Assembly (NCBI GenBank): GCA_028689585.1 | Contig: JAQVCW010000002.1 | Span: forward strand, 164,295 to 228,294 | DNA: 64,000 bases | Reading direction: 5' to 3' | From: Lachnospiraceae bacterium | GTDB taxonomy: Bacteria > Bacillota > Clostridia > Lachnospirales > Lachnospiraceae | Shown: positions 14,814 to 24,534 of the stretch, in pieces | Layout: every line of letters begins with the position of its first letter | Position numbering within the stretch: position 1 is the first letter of the stretch | Position numbers and translations under genes: made by a program | The notes under the pieces: model-generated | Database searches by the model: none | Told to the model about the DNA's origin: nothing | What the model saw: only the letters and a program-made list of their open reading frames with translations

Positions 14814-15545
14814 ATGTATCATATTGCGATCTGTGACGATGATAATATTTTCGCAGCACACCTTGCTAAAAAAGTGGAAGAATTTTTCCACAATACAGAA
14901 ACTAGCGTCAGTATACATATCTTTTCTGAGGGATGTCAGTTGCTTTCCTACAGTGGACAGATTGAATTGTATCTTCTGGATATCCGGATGCCGGAGCTCT
15001 CAGGCACGGAATTAGCCGAAAAGATACGAGCTGGATGCGGCAAAGATGACAGTTCCATCATTTTTGTCAGCAGCATGCATGATGCCGTTTTTGACTCTTT
15101 TAAGTACCATCCGCTTCGTTTTATTCGTAAGGAACTGCTGGATGATGAACTCGGAGAGGCTCTTCTTGCTTTTCTTCGCAGCGTATCCTCCCGGCACAAG
15201 GATTTTGAGCTTCAGGTACAGGAAAACCGAACACAGATCATGCTTCCTATTTCTGACTTATATTATGTCGAGCCGTATGGACATTATCTAGATTTTCACT
15301 GTGTTAACAGGATCTTACATATCCGTGGAAGAATAGGTGATTATGAAGGCATCCTGAACGAACACTATTTTGCCAAAGCAAACCGTGGCTGTTTGATAAA
15401 TCTTCATTATGTTTCTTCATTTACAGCGAAATCTGTCATATTGAAGAACGGCCAGGATTTCCCGCTCACCCGTACCTGCCGTAGTTCTTTTCAGTCTGCA
15501 TATATGAAATGGGAAAGGGAAAACAAACATGTCCTTACTATATAA
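14814..15545 (+). CDS. LytTR response regulator
   Basis: This 243-residue AgrA-like regulator has a receiver domain with acidic pocket CDDD at 7-10 and phospho-acceptor Asp56 in LLDIRMPE. It is followed by a LytTR DNA-binding domain from about residue 135 (LPISDLYYVEPYGHYL, then AKANRGCLINLHYV). AAAGGAG precedes the ATG. The gene overlaps the sensor kinase start by 17 bp. It probably controls the divergent ABC transporter genes and itself. LytTR systems of this kind answer peptide signals or antimicrobial peptides. Confidence 0.92.
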   Translation: MYHIAICDDDNIFAAHLAKKVEEFFHNTETSVSIHIFSEGCQLLSYSGQIELYLLDIRMPELSGTELAEKIRAGCGKDDSSIIFVSSMHDAVFDSFKYHPLRFIRKELLDDELGEALLAFLRSVSSRHKDFELQVQENRTQIMLPISDLYYVEPYGHYLDFHCVNRILHIRGRIGDYEGILNEHYFAKANRGCLINLHYVSSFTAKSVILKNGQDFPLTRTCRSSFQSAYMKWERENKHVLTI

Positions 15546-16833
15546 TCTGGTCGAACTCACTGCATGTATCCTGACTTTCTTTTACTGCATGCATGCCTCT
15601 GCAATCTTTCTTAGAAAATCAGTCCGGTTCACATGGTGGAAACTGCTGTTATCCTGTATTCTGTATACTGCTCTGACCTGGCAGCCTATTCCTTTTCTTT
15701 CCAATGAAGCAGTATCCATTCTGGCTCTTCTCTTCTGTCTGGGAACAATAATGATACTCTTTCAGGGAGAATGGTGGCGCAGACTGCTCGTCGATATTGC
15801 TTTTAATGCCTTTGACCTACTGCTCACCAGCCTGCTGCTCAGTTTCTTCCATCTTTTAAAATATAGTTCCATGGAAGTACTGATCACGCCAGGTTCTCTG
15901 GAGAGAGTGCTCTTTCTGATTTTTCTGTATCTCGTTGAGTTTTTCATTTTATATTTTACTTTCCACCTGAAAATGCATCTGCTAACAGGAAACGTGCAGG
16001 GACTTGGTATCGCTACACTGTTTTTCTTCTGTGATTTTTCAGTCACTTTTCTTGTTTACTACATTCTTCTATACTATGCAAAGAATAATCCTTCTCTCGC
16101 AGCACTTTGTGTTTTTCTGGATCTCTTTGTTATAATCCTATCATTTGCAGGACTATACATGCTGAAAAATATCTATTCCCATCATATGACAGAACTGGAG
16201 AATCAGATGCTTCAGCAGCAATTGCGTGACCAGAAAATACTTCTGCAAGAATCTGAAGAAAAATATGAACTGGTACGGGCTGTGAAGCATGACATAAAGA
16301 AATATCTGATCAATTACCGCTTTCTGCTTCAGGAAGGAAATGTAAAAGAAGTATTAAACAACATCTCAGCCATTCTTGATGGGCCGCTTGATTCTACTCT
16401 GTTAACCTATACGGACAATCCAATGCTGAATGCCTTTCTTCATCGAATGGCAGACTCCTGCAAAGCACAAGATATTGCCCTGCAGATCAATGTTCACCTG
16501 AATCCAATGTACCGAAATATTGAGTTGATGGTTGTTTTATCTAATCTTTTCGAAAATGCCATTACAGCCGAAACAAGATATTCTGTTTCGGAAAGACTGA
16601 TTCGATTTGAACTCATTCAAGAAGATGACAAGATTAGTCTGATCATTCAAAACTATATTTCCGAATCCGTCCTTGAAAACAATCCTGATCTGAAGAGCAC
16701 AAAATCTGATCTTTATGAACACGGATTTGGTATAAAAAATGTACGCAGCATAATTCATGTACAGCATGGCCTGATCGATATATATGAGGACTACAATATG
16801 TTTCATGTACATATTTTGATTCCGAATAGATAA
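15529..16833 (+). CDS. GHKL sensor histidine kinase (AgrC-like)
   Basis: This 434-residue kinase has six or seven N-terminal membrane spans (to about residue 210), a coiled coil (HHMTELENQMLQQQLRDQK), the phosphorylated histidine in VKHDIKKYLINYR near residue 260, and a GHKL ATPase domain with N-box LFENAI and G-box HGFGIKNV. It should phosphorylate the overlapping LytTR regulator. The short extracellular loops suit sensing of a peptide or of the transporter itself. A hairpin terminator follows 15 bp after the stop. Confidence 0.92.
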   Translation: MSLLYNLVELTACILTFFYCMHASAIFLRKSVRFTWWKLLLSCILYTALTWQPIPFLSNEAVSILALLFCLGTIMILFQGEWWRRLLVDIAFNAFDLLLTSLLLSFFHLLKYSSMEVLITPGSLERVLFLIFLYLVEFFILYFTFHLKMHLLTGNVQGLGIATLFFFCDFSVTFLVYYILLYYAKNNPSLAALCVFLDLFVIILSFAGLYMLKNIYSHHMTELENQMLQQQLRDQKILLQESEEKYELVRAVKHDIKKYLINYRFLLQEGNVKEVLNNISAILDGPLDSTLLTYTDNPMLNAFLHRMADSCKAQDIALQINVHLNPMYRNIELMVVLSNLFENAITAETRYSVSERLIRFELIQEDDKISLIIQNYISESVLENNPDLKSTKSDLYEHGFGIKNVRSIIHVQHGLIDIYEDYNMFHVHILIPNR

Positions 16834-16848
16834 ACCTATCATAAAGAG

Positions 16849-16881
16849 AAATCCCCTGCTGAGATGATAAGCAGGGGATTT
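16849..16881 (+). terminator. Hairpin after the GHKL kinase
   Basis: AAATCCCCTGCT (16849-16860) pairs perfectly with AGCAGGGGATTT (16870-16881) over a nine-base loop. The following T tract is short, so termination may be modest. Confidence 0.65.
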
Positions 16882-16900
16882 CAGCCAGCTACATGATTGC

Positions 16901-17048
16901 TCATTTTTTCGGGAAGTCTTGAATATCCATAACCATGAATTTGCGATTAGTGTAAGCGTCTGAAATTATCCAGTCAATCGCTCTTGATTTTTTGTCCTTC
17001 TCCAGCATCAAATAATCTGCTTTGCAGGTATTTATTCTTTCACTGTAT
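16901..17048 (-). pseudogene. 3' fragment of an unidentified gene
   Basis: The minus strand keeps an open, coding-like frame for about 49 codons (segments YSERINTCKADYLMLEKD, AIDWIISDAY, KFMVMDIQDFPKK) ending in TGA at 16901-16903. It has no start and emerges directly from the tuf terminator. It seems to be the C-terminal end of a gene whose 5' part was lost where the tuf-terminator repeat begins (17049). The family is not recognised. Confidence 0.4.
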
Positions 17049-17060
17049 GAATCAAAATAA

Positions 17061-17084
17061 CCCCAGAAACCGAGGTTTCTGGGG
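17061..17084 (-). terminator. tuf terminator
   Basis: CCCCAGAAACC pairs with GGTTTCTGGGG, with TTATTTTG following on the minus strand, 66 bp after the tuf stop. The same module recurs at 11897-11920 and, diverged, at 6094-6117. Confidence 0.85.
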
Positions 17085-17149
17085 CATTCTTACGTTTGGA
17101 CTTCACCGTACCCGAGGGTACGGTATCTAGATTAATCGAATAATCTTAA

Positions 17150-18343
17150 TTATTTGATTATGGTAGCAACACGGCCTGAACCTACAGTACGTCCACCTTC
17201 ACGAATAGCGAAGGTAAGACCCTGCTCCATAGCGATTGGATGGATCAGTTCGATGGTCATTTCTACGTTATCACCAGGCATACACATTTCTGTGCCTTCC
17301 GGCAGAGTGATCAGACCAGTAACGTCGGTGGTTCTGAAGTAGAACTGAGGACGATAGTTGTTGAAGAATGGAGTATGACGGCCACCTTCATCTTTGGTCA
17401 GAACGTATACCTGAGCGGTAAAGTTTGTGTGACACTTGATAGAACCTGGTTTACACAGAACCTGTCCACGCTGGATATCTTCTCTCTTAACACCACGAAG
17501 CAGAGCACCGATGTTATCACCAGCCTGAGCCTCATCCAGAAGTTTACGGAACATTTCAATACCGGTAACGGTAGTCTTCTGAGATTCTTCTTTAACACCA
17601 ACGATTTCAACTTCTTCATTCAGATGAAGAGTTCCACGCTCTACTCTACCGGTAGCAACAGTACCACGGCCGGTAATAGTAAATACGTCCTCGACTGGCA
17701 TCAGGAACGGCTGATCAGTAGCACGCTGAGGATCCGGGATCCAGCTATCTACTGCTGCCATCAGTTCCATGATCTTATCTCCCCATGCGCTGGTAGGATC
17801 TTCCAGTGCTTTCAGAGCGGAACCCTGGATGATAGGTGTATCATCGCCCGGGAAATCGTACTCGCTGAGCAGTTCACGGATCTCCATGTCAACCAGTTCC
17901 AGAAGTTCTTCATCATCAACCATATCACATTTGTTCATGAATACAACGATGTAAGGAACACCTACCTGACGGGACAGAAGGATATGCTCTTTTGTCTGAG
18001 CCATAACACCATCCGTAGCAGCTACTACCAGGATAGCACCATCCATCTGAGCAGCACCGGTGATCATGTTCTTAACGTAATCGGCATGTCCCGGGCAGTC
18101 AACGTGTGCGTAATGTCTGTTATCGGTTTCGTACTCTACGTGAGAAGTAGAAATCGTGATACCACGCTCTTTTTCTTCCGGAGCTTTATCAATATGATCG
18201 AAATCTGTAGCTGTATTTCCTGCAACTCTTTCTGACAGAACCTTGGTGATAGCAGCAGTCAGAGTAGTTTTACCATGGTCAACGTGTCCGATGGTACCGA
18301 TGTTACAATGTGGTTTCGTTCTTTCAAATTTAGCTTTTGCCAT
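17150..18343 (-). CDS. tuf: Elongation factor Tu
   Basis: This 397-residue EF-Tu delivers aminoacyl-tRNA to the ribosome. G1 is [11 protein letters not shown] near residue 18, followed by DCPGHADY and NKCD; domains II and III are complete and it ends GRVATIIK. The ATG at 18343 is preceded by AGGAGG; the longer frame adds an unrelated N-terminus. It is the last gene of the str operon and is followed by a terminator. Its final codons (17162-17203) recur twice more at 12001-12042 and 10038-10079, marking an insertion hotspot immediately downstream. Confidence 0.98.
   Translation of the reverse strand: MAKAKFERTKPHCNIGTIGHVDHGKTTLTAAITKVLSERVAGNTATDFDHIDKAPEEKERGITISTSHVEYETDNRHYAHVDCPGHADYVKNMITGAAQMDGAILVVAATDGVMAQTKEHILLSRQVGVPYIVVFMNKCDMVDDEELLELVDMEIRELLSEYDFPGDDTPIIQGSALKALEDPTSAWGDKIMELMAAVDSWIPDPQRATDQPFLMPVEDVFTITGRGTVATGRVERGTLHLNEEVEIVGVKEESQKTTVTGIEMFRKLLDEAQAGDNIGALLRGVKREDIQRGQVLCKPGSIKCHTNFTAQVYVLTKDEGGRHTPFFNNYRPQFYFRTTDVTGLITLPEGTEMCMPGDNVEMTIELIHPIAMEQGLTFAIREGGRTVGSGRVATIIK
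17162..17203 (-). repeat. tuf 3'-end core, copy A (live gene)
   Basis: This 42-bp segment inside tuf encodes [14 protein letters not shown] and is shared, with one mismatch, with copies B and C. It is the presumed integration target. The gene end is intact here. Confidence 0.8.
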
Positions 18344-18511
18344 TTTGAATGTCCTCCTTATAAATTGTGCCGTAATCGGCATCATTGTTTATTTTACAAA
18401 ACATAGGCTAGTACTGATTATATTTCAAATCAGCAACTTTTTCAAGCCTAATTTTGGGATTAGTTACAGTTTTTACAATTAATTTTGCTTTCCAGCATTC
18501 TGTATCTGAAA

Positions 18512-20629
18512 CTACTTCGCTTTTGCGCTCAGAACCTTTTCCTGTACGGATTTCGGAACCTGCTCATATCTTTCAAAGAACATGGAGTAGTTACCACGGC
18601 CCTGTGTCTTGGAACGCAGGTCGGTGGAATAACCGAACATCTCAGCCAGAGGAACGTATCCTTTGACCATCTTGCCGCCTCCGATGTCTTCCATACCTTC
18701 GATACGGCCGCGACGGGAGTTGATATCACCGATAACATCACCCATGTAGTCTTCCGGCATGGTTACTTCTACCTTCATGATCGGCTCAAGCAGTACGGCA
18801 GCACCTTTCTGCATCGCTTCCTTGAATGCAAGAGAACCTGCAATGTGGAATGCCATCTCACTTGAATCGACTTCATGATAAGAACCATCGTATACATTGG
18901 CCTTAACACCCAGTACCGGGAAACCTCCCAGGATACCGGCTTTGGTAGCTTCTTCAATACCCTGACCTACTGCAGGGATGTATTCCTTCGGAATAGCACC
19001 GCCAACAACAGTGGATACGAATTCGAATGTCTTCTCATCGTTAGGATCCATCGGGCTGAAGATAACTTTACAATGACCATACTGGCCACGTCCGCCGGAC
19101 TGTTTTGCATACTTGCTGTCCACGGTAACTTCTTTTGTAATCGCTTCTTTGTAAGCAACCTGAGGTGCACCAACGTTGGCTTCTACTTTGAATTCACGAA
19201 GCAGACGGTCAACAATGATCTCCAGATGAAGCTCGCCCATACCAGCGATAATCGTCTGACCAGTTTCCTGATCCGTATGAGCACGGAAAGTAGGATCTTC
19301 TTCTGCAAGCTTTGCAAGAGCTTCACCCAGCTTGCCCTGTCCGGCTTTCGTCTTCGGCTCAATAGCCAGTTCGATAACCGGTTCCGGGAATTCCATGGAC
19401 TCCAGAATTACCGGATGCTGATCATCACAGATGGTATCACCGGTAGTAGTGGTCTTAAATCCAACTGCTGCTGCAATATCACCGGCATAAACTTTATCAA
19501 GCTCTGCTCTCTTATTTGCATGCATCTGAAGGATACGGCCTACACGTTCTTTTTTGCCCTTCGTTGCATTCAGTACATAAGAACCTGAGTTCATGCTGCC
19601 GGAATACACACGGAAGAATGCAAGTTTACCAACAAACGGATCAGCCATGATCTTGAATGCAAGAGCAGAAAACGGTTCATCATCAGATGAATGTCTCTCT
19701 ACTTCGTTTCCTTCCATATCGGTACCCTTGATAGAAGGGATATCGATTGGTGACGGCATGAATTCAAGAATTGCATCCAGAAGCTTCTGAACACCTTTGT
19801 TTCTGTAAGCAGTACCGCAGCATACCGGAATAGCGGTACATTCGCAGGTGCCTTTTCTCAAAGCTGCTTTCAGTGCATCTACGGAAGGCTCTTCCCCTTC
19901 CAGATATTCCATCATCAGATCATCATCCAGCTCGCAGATCTTCTCCACCAGTTCTGTATGATATAACTCTGCGTCATCTTTCATATCTTCCGGGATCTCG
20001 ACAATAGAAATGTCCTCACCCTTTTCGTCATTGTAAATATATGCCTGCATTTCAAACAGATCAATAATGCCTTTGAATTCGTCTTCTTTTCCGATTGGGA
20101 GCTGAAGGCAGATTGCATTTTTACCAAGTCTGTTTCTGATCTGATCTACGGCACCATAGAAGTTTGCACCCATGATATCCATCTTGTTGATGAATGCCAT
20201 ACGAGGTACATTATAAGTGTCAGCCTGACGCCAAACATTTTCGGACTGTGGCTCAACGCCGCCCTTTGCGCAGAATACACCGACTGCACCGTCGAGTACA
20301 CGCAGGGAACGTTCTACCTCTACTGTAAAGTCAACGTGGCCCGGGGTATCGATGATGTTGATACGATGCTCAAGAGCGCCCGGCTTTGCTTTACAGTGTT
20401 CTTCCAATGTCCAGTGGCATGTGGTAGCGGCTGAAGTAATGGTGATACCTCTTTCCTGCTCCTGTTCCATCCAGTCCATGGTAGCAGTACCTTCATGAGT
20501 ATCTCCAATCTTATAGTTAACACCGGTATAATACAGAATACGCTCAGTCAATGTGGTTTTACCTGCATCGATATGGGCCATAATACCAATGTTTCTGGTT
20601 CTCTCTAATGGATATTCTCTTCCAGCCAT
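18512..20629 (-). CDS. fusA: Elongation factor G
   Basis: This 705-residue translocase has a G domain with [27 protein letters not shown] and NKMD, followed by domains II-V with the RGRIEGME segment near the C-terminus. It catalyses GTP-dependent translocation on the ribosome. AGGAGG is placed before the ATG. The length is typical. It sits between rpsG and tuf in the usual order, 168 bp before tuf and 61 bp after rpsG. Confidence 0.98.
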   Translation of the reverse strand: MAGREYPLERTRNIGIMAHIDAGKTTLTERILYYTGVNYKIGDTHEGTATMDWMEQEQERGITITSAATTCHWTLEEHCKAKPGALEHRINIIDTPGHVDFTVEVERSLRVLDGAVGVFCAKGGVEPQSENVWRQADTYNVPRMAFINKMDIMGANFYGAVDQIRNRLGKNAICLQLPIGKEDEFKGIIDLFEMQAYIYNDEKGEDISIVEIPEDMKDDAELYHTELVEKICELDDDLMMEYLEGEEPSVDALKAALRKGTCECTAIPVCCGTAYRNKGVQKLLDAILEFMPSPIDIPSIKGTDMEGNEVERHSSDDEPFSALAFKIMADPFVGKLAFFRVYSGSMNSGSYVLNATKGKKERVGRILQMHANKRAELDKVYAGDIAAAVGFKTTTTGDTICDDQHPVILESMEFPEPVIELAIEPKTKAGQGKLGEALAKLAEEDPTFRAHTDQETGQTIIAGMGELHLEIIVDRLLREFKVEANVGAPQVAYKEAITKEVTVDSKYAKQSGGRGQYGHCKVIFSPMDPNDEKTFEFVSTVVGGAIPKEYIPAVGQGIEEATKAGILGGFPVLGVKANVYDGSYHEVDSSEMAFHIAGSLAFKEAMQKGAAVLLEPIMKVEVTMPEDYMGDVIGDINSRRGRIEGMEDIGGGKMVKGYVPLAEMFGYSTDLRSKTQGRGNYSMFFERYEQVPKSVQEKVLSAKAK

Positions 20630-20690
20630 TTTTTCCTCCTAAAATTGTAACACGGCTAAGCAGAATCTGCTTTCGCCAAGTGCTTTCGGC

Positions 20691-21257
<567 letters not shown>

Positions 21258-21382
21258 TCATGCGAAAGGACTTCTATATTAACCTGCAACCACCTGGTGA
21301 ATATGAATTCCTCCATTTGATACGAAACAACATAGTTCTGTTTGTGATACTAGTCTATTGCTTGATCGTCGCTCTCTAAAAC

Positions 21383-21805
21383 TTATTTCTTAGCGTCTTT
21401 TGGTCTCTTAGCGCCGTATTTGGAACGGGCCTGTCTTCTCTTGGCAACACCTGCTGTATCGAGAGTACCTCTGACGATGTGATATCTGGTACCTGGAAGG
21501 TCCTTCACACGACCGCCTCGGATCAATACAACACTATGCTCCTGCAGGTTATGTCCCTCACCCGGAATATAACTTGTCACTTCGATTCCATTGGACAAAC
21601 GAACTCTGGCGATCTTTCTAAGAGCTGAGTTAGGCTTCTTAGGAGTCGCGGTCTTAACTGCGGTACAAACGCCACGTTTCTGTGGTGCAGATGTATCGGT
21701 AGTTTTTTTCTTCAGAGAGTTAAATCCTTTCTGGAGCGCCGGTGCAGTAGATTTTTTAACTGATGTCTGTCTGCCTTTTCTTACTAACTGGTTAAATGTT
21801 GGCAT
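21383..21805 (-). CDS. rpsL: Ribosomal protein S12
   Basis: This 140-residue protein has the invariant [15 protein letters not shown] and [12 protein letters not shown] segments; K43- and K88-type positions targeted by streptomycin resistance lie in these. It is part of the decoding centre and the first gene of the str operon. AGGAGG precedes the ATG. A consensus promoter lies 130 bp upstream. Confidence 0.98.
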   Translation of the reverse strand: MPTFNQLVRKGRQTSVKKSTAPALQKGFNSLKKKTTDTSAPQKRGVCTAVKTATPKKPNSALRKIARVRLSNGIEVTSYIPGEGHNLQEHSVVLIRGGRVKDLPGTRYHIVRGTLDTAGVAKRRQARSKYGAKRPKDAKK

Positions 21806-21930
21806 TCTTCTTTCACCTCCTGATTTATTATGAGCGAATGCTCATTTGCGTGGTTGCTAAAGTTGTTTTTCCTGTATAAAATAGAAAATAAATGCACGAA
21901 AAACCTATGCGTTTACTCGCGCACTTTCAT

Positions 21931-21959
21931 ATTATACGGGCACTCGCTTTTCTTGTCAA
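21931..21959 (-). promoter_or_regulatory. str operon promoter
   Basis: On the minus strand a perfect TTGACA (21954-21959) and perfect TATAAT (21931-21936) are separated by 17 bp, upstream of rpsL. This is the likely main promoter for rpsL-rpsG-fusA-tuf. Confidence 0.88.
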
Positions 21960-22101
21960 GGTATTTCCTGCAATTTTCCGGCATTTTACAGAACTATTTC
22001 CCCTTCTTTACCTGTTCCGGCAGGAAAATCTTATATTTTTATGAATACTCTGGACTTTAAATTATAGGAATGCTAAGATATGGGTCTATGGAGGTGATTA
22101 T

Positions 22102-23022
22102 TTGCGTATTAGAACATTTTTAAAACCGCTTTCTTTCGTCCCTGCTCTTCTGCTGATGTATATGATCTATTCATTTTCCGCACAGACAGGAAATCTTTCC
22201 TCAACGGTCAGCTTCAAGGCAAGCAGGCTGATTGTCAAGACCGCTGATAATGTATTTGACATGGGGATGGATGATGATCAGATATCTTACTATGCCACTA
22301 AAATCAATGGAGTCACCCGAAAACTGGCACATATGACGGAGTATTTTCTCCTGGCCATCGCCGTGTCCTTTCCATTATATGTATACGGCCTGCATGGACT
22401 GCTGCTGGTGCTGCTGGCGGGAGGGCTGTGTATTGCCTTTGCCTGCGGAGATGAGTATCACCAGTCCTTTGTGGCAGGGCGCAGTCCCGCATGGAAGGAT
22501 GTGGGAATAGACAGCGTCGGTGTGCTCCTTGGAATTATCCTGGTTCGGATTGTCGGCTGGACCGGCCGGATGACTCTCTTCCGTCCAGTCAGGAAAAATG
22601 ATCAGCCAAAGCTTTCTAAAAAAGAACGCCGGAAGCTGGAAAAGCAGATGAAGGCACAGCAGACCTATTACGGTCAGAACCCCAATGCTTACCCCCCTTA
22701 CCCAAACGGCCCTTATGGAAATACATACAATCCAAACGGTTCCAATCAGGGGGTACCGCCCTATCAGGGCCCTCCGTATCAGGGTGCTCCTCCTTACCAG
22801 GGTGCCCCTCCTTACCAGGGTGCCCCTCCTTACCAGGAACCCCCGCATCAGGATGTACCGCCTTATCAGGGCGCACCGTATCAGGGCCCCCCGTATCAGG
22901 ATGGTCCCTACTCCTATCCTCCTCAGACACCGCCCCAGTACATGGGACAACAGGAACACACTTCGGATGAGCTGGATGATGACATGCCTTTGTCTCATAT
23001 CTTCAAGCCAAAGAAAAAATAA
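22102..23022 (+). CDS. VanZ-like membrane protein with Pro/Tyr/Gln tail
   Basis: This 306-residue protein has an N-terminal VanZ-like domain (residues 1-160) with four spans and the family segments YSFSAQTG, RKLAHMTEYFLLA and GDEYHQSFVAGRSPAWKDVGID. After a basic linker the C-terminus (about 190-285) is low-complexity, with PPYQGAPPYQG-type repeats. It ends in an acidic plus lysine-rich stretch. VanZ homologues are linked to teicoplanin/lipoglycopeptide tolerance and surface proteins, but most have no tested role. A TTG start with GGAGGTG upstream is used. It is monocistronic, between the str promoter and a strong terminator. Confidence 0.85.
   Translation: MRIRTFLKPLSFVPALLLMYMIYSFSAQTGNLSSTVSFKASRLIVKTADNVFDMGMDDDQISYYATKINGVTRKLAHMTEYFLLAIAVSFPLYVYGLHGLLLVLLAGGLCIAFACGDEYHQSFVAGRSPAWKDVGIDSVGVLLGIILVRIVGWTGRMTLFRPVRKNDQPKLSKKERRKLEKQMKAQQTYYGQNPNAYPPYPNGPYGNTYNPNGSNQGVPPYQGPPYQGAPPYQGAPPYQGAPPYQEPPHQDVPPYQGAPYQGPPYQDGPYSYPPQTPPQYMGQQEHTSDELDDDMPLSHIFKPKKK
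22745..22912 (+). repeat. Coding repeats for PPYQG-type motifs
   Basis: Short tandem units such as CAGGGTGCCCCTCCTTAC recur within the VanZ gene and encode PPYQGAP and variants. They are in phase and differ mostly at third positions, so they have been kept as protein repeats. Confidence 0.8.
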
Positions 23023-23050
23023 CGTTTCGTCTCGTATAAAAAACATTTTA

Positions 23051-23108
23051 AAAAAAGATGCCCTAAGCATAGCAGTTTTTTCTGCTTTGCACAGGGCATC
23101 TTTTTTTT
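23051..23108 (+). terminator. Terminator after VanZ gene
   Basis: AAAGATGCCCT pairs with AGGGCATCTTT around an inner AGCATAGCAG/CTGCTTTGC stem and is followed by eight or more T. It is a strong intrinsic terminator. Confidence 0.9.
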
Positions 23109-23251
23109 GAGCACTTACACTGCAGTTAATTGGATGATACGATGTAATGCCATAAATGGGGCGGATAAAGAGCTTTACAAGTACCTTATGCAGTAAAAAA
23201 TATGTAAATTGACCAAAAACGCACTGTAAATGTCGTTTGGGGCAAAGGGGA

Positions 23252-23279
23252 TTGAAATTATGACAAAAATAAAGATAAT
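23252..23279 (+). promoter_or_regulatory. Candidate promoter of the lipoprotein/ABC/LytTR operon
   Basis: TTGAAA (23252-23257) and GATAAT (23274-23279) are 16 bp apart. Just upstream lies an imperfect inverted repeat, CCAAAAACG ... CGTTTGGGG (about 23214-23242), which is a possible regulator site. The spacing to the first ATG is 95 bp. Confidence 0.45.
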
Positions 23280-23373
23280 AAAATTTGATAGTATATAGAT
23301 ATTAATACCAGAGAAGCGAAAACTAAGTTTTTAAAATTAGTTTTTTATTTATGTAAATACGAGGAGAAGATGC

Positions 23374-24534
23374 ATGATGAAGGGAATTGGAAATAAAGGG
23401 TGGCTTTTAAGAGGCGTAGTGTTAATCCTATGTTTGGGGTTAACCGGATGCTATCCAGATGGTAAGAGGCCATTAGGTACCACGAAAGAAACTGAGGATA
23501 ATTATACAAAAGATGTTGTTGAGAACGCCTCGAATATTGAATGTGAGCTGGCCGAGGGCTTATATGTAAATGCTGAATTGAATATAAAGCAGGATGCAGA
23601 ATGGAAAGATAATCATGTGCTTTTGAAGAACTGGGATATAGAAAATGTCAGCACTGTTTTTGGTAATGGGAAAAAAATTACTGAAACCAAAACGGTGTCG
23701 AATATGCACAACGATAAGTTAAATGACCAATATATATATTTGGACGACAGAAGTATGCTTATAATACAACCTGGCAATTTACAATATTACACGGAGTTGG
23801 AATTGAATTATGCATACTTAGGATATTTGTATGGAACAATGCCGTATCTGACCGATGAAGCATTAGAAAAATACCCGGAGACAGAGATTCCGGGCATTGA
23901 TAAACAGGATGCGGTCAAACAGGTTAAGGGGATTCTTCAAAATATTGGAGTGGAAGTTTCAGAACCCAGGGTGTATGCACTGACGTATGAGAGGTTGGAA
24001 GAAAATACTGATTATTCGCAAACAGACCCCAATGGAAATGCCCCTCACCAATGGTCTAAAGAAGATGCAGTTTATGCAATCGCATTCAAGGGGACATTGG
24101 ATTCGATTCCAATAACCGAAGTGGGATACCGAAGTGGCCCGGCGGCAGGAGAAAGAATTGTTGGAATTGTAGGAAAACAGGGGCTTATAGCTTTTCAGGC
24201 TCTTAATATATATGATGCCGTGGAAAAAAATCAGCTTTCAGAAAAAATATTAGATGTGGAAGCTGTTTTGGAAAATATTGGAAATAAATTCAGGAATATA
24301 TTGATTACAGATAAAATTGAAATAGATAAAATAAATTTGGAATACGTTCCTGTGTTAGAAGATATCAAAACAGGAAAATATAAACTGAAACCTATGTTCG
24401 TATGTATGGCCAGACAGGAATTTGAACATACACAGGATAAAGAAGAAAGCAATTCAATAGAAGAAAACAGTATATTTCCGATAATTTTTGACGCTCAAAC
24501 AGGAATGGAGCTTCAGATCGGGGGTACATATTGA
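23374..24534 (+). CDS. Lipoprotein of unknown function
   Basis: This 386-residue exported lipoprotein has a basic N-terminus, a hydrophobic core and the lipobox LTGC with Cys26 as the lipidation site. The remainder is soluble, acidic and hydrophilic, with a repeated pattern of short beta-rich blocks (DAVKQVKGILQNIGVEV and VLENIGNKFRNILI look related). No enzyme motif is recognised. AGGAGA precedes the ATG. It is the first gene of a six-gene operon with two membrane proteins, an ABC ATPase and a LytTR system, overlapping the next gene by 4 bp. It may be a ligand-binding or immunity-type component. Confidence 0.75.
   Translation: MMKGIGNKGWLLRGVVLILCLGLTGCYPDGKRPLGTTKETEDNYTKDVVENASNIECELAEGLYVNAELNIKQDAEWKDNHVLLKNWDIENVSTVFGNGKKITETKTVSNMHNDKLNDQYIYLDDRSMLIIQPGNLQYYTELELNYAYLGYLYGTMPYLTDEALEKYPETEIPGIDKQDAVKQVKGILQNIGVEVSEPRVYALTYERLEENTDYSQTDPNGNAPHQWSKEDAVYAIAFKGTLDSIPITEVGYRSGPAAGERIVGIVGKQGLIAFQALNIYDAVEKNQLSEKILDVEAVLENIGNKFRNILITDKIEIDKINLEYVPVLEDIKTGKYKLKPMFVCMARQEFEHTQDKEESNSIEENSIFPIIFDAQTGMELQIGGTY

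Larger units (their letters stand above)
12043..17161. mobile_element. Putative island 2 bounded by tuf 3'-end copies
   Basis: About 5.1 kb lies between copy B (ending 12042) and the live tuf 3' end (17162-17203). It holds an ABC ATPase and permease, a divergent LytTR regulator and GHKL kinase, and a gene fragment. The flanking direct copies of the tuf end suggest site-specific or homologous insertion next to tuf. No integrase or other mobility gene is visible, so the call rests on the repeats and on the self-contained gene set. Confidence 0.4.

Noticed and set aside
17240..18235. 331-codon open frame on the plus strand
   Set aside because: It is antisense to tuf and not protein-like.
22375..23110. 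Open frames on both strands through the VanZ tail
   Set aside because: These are shadows of the repeat-rich coding sequence; the VanZ frame has the start signal and the domain.
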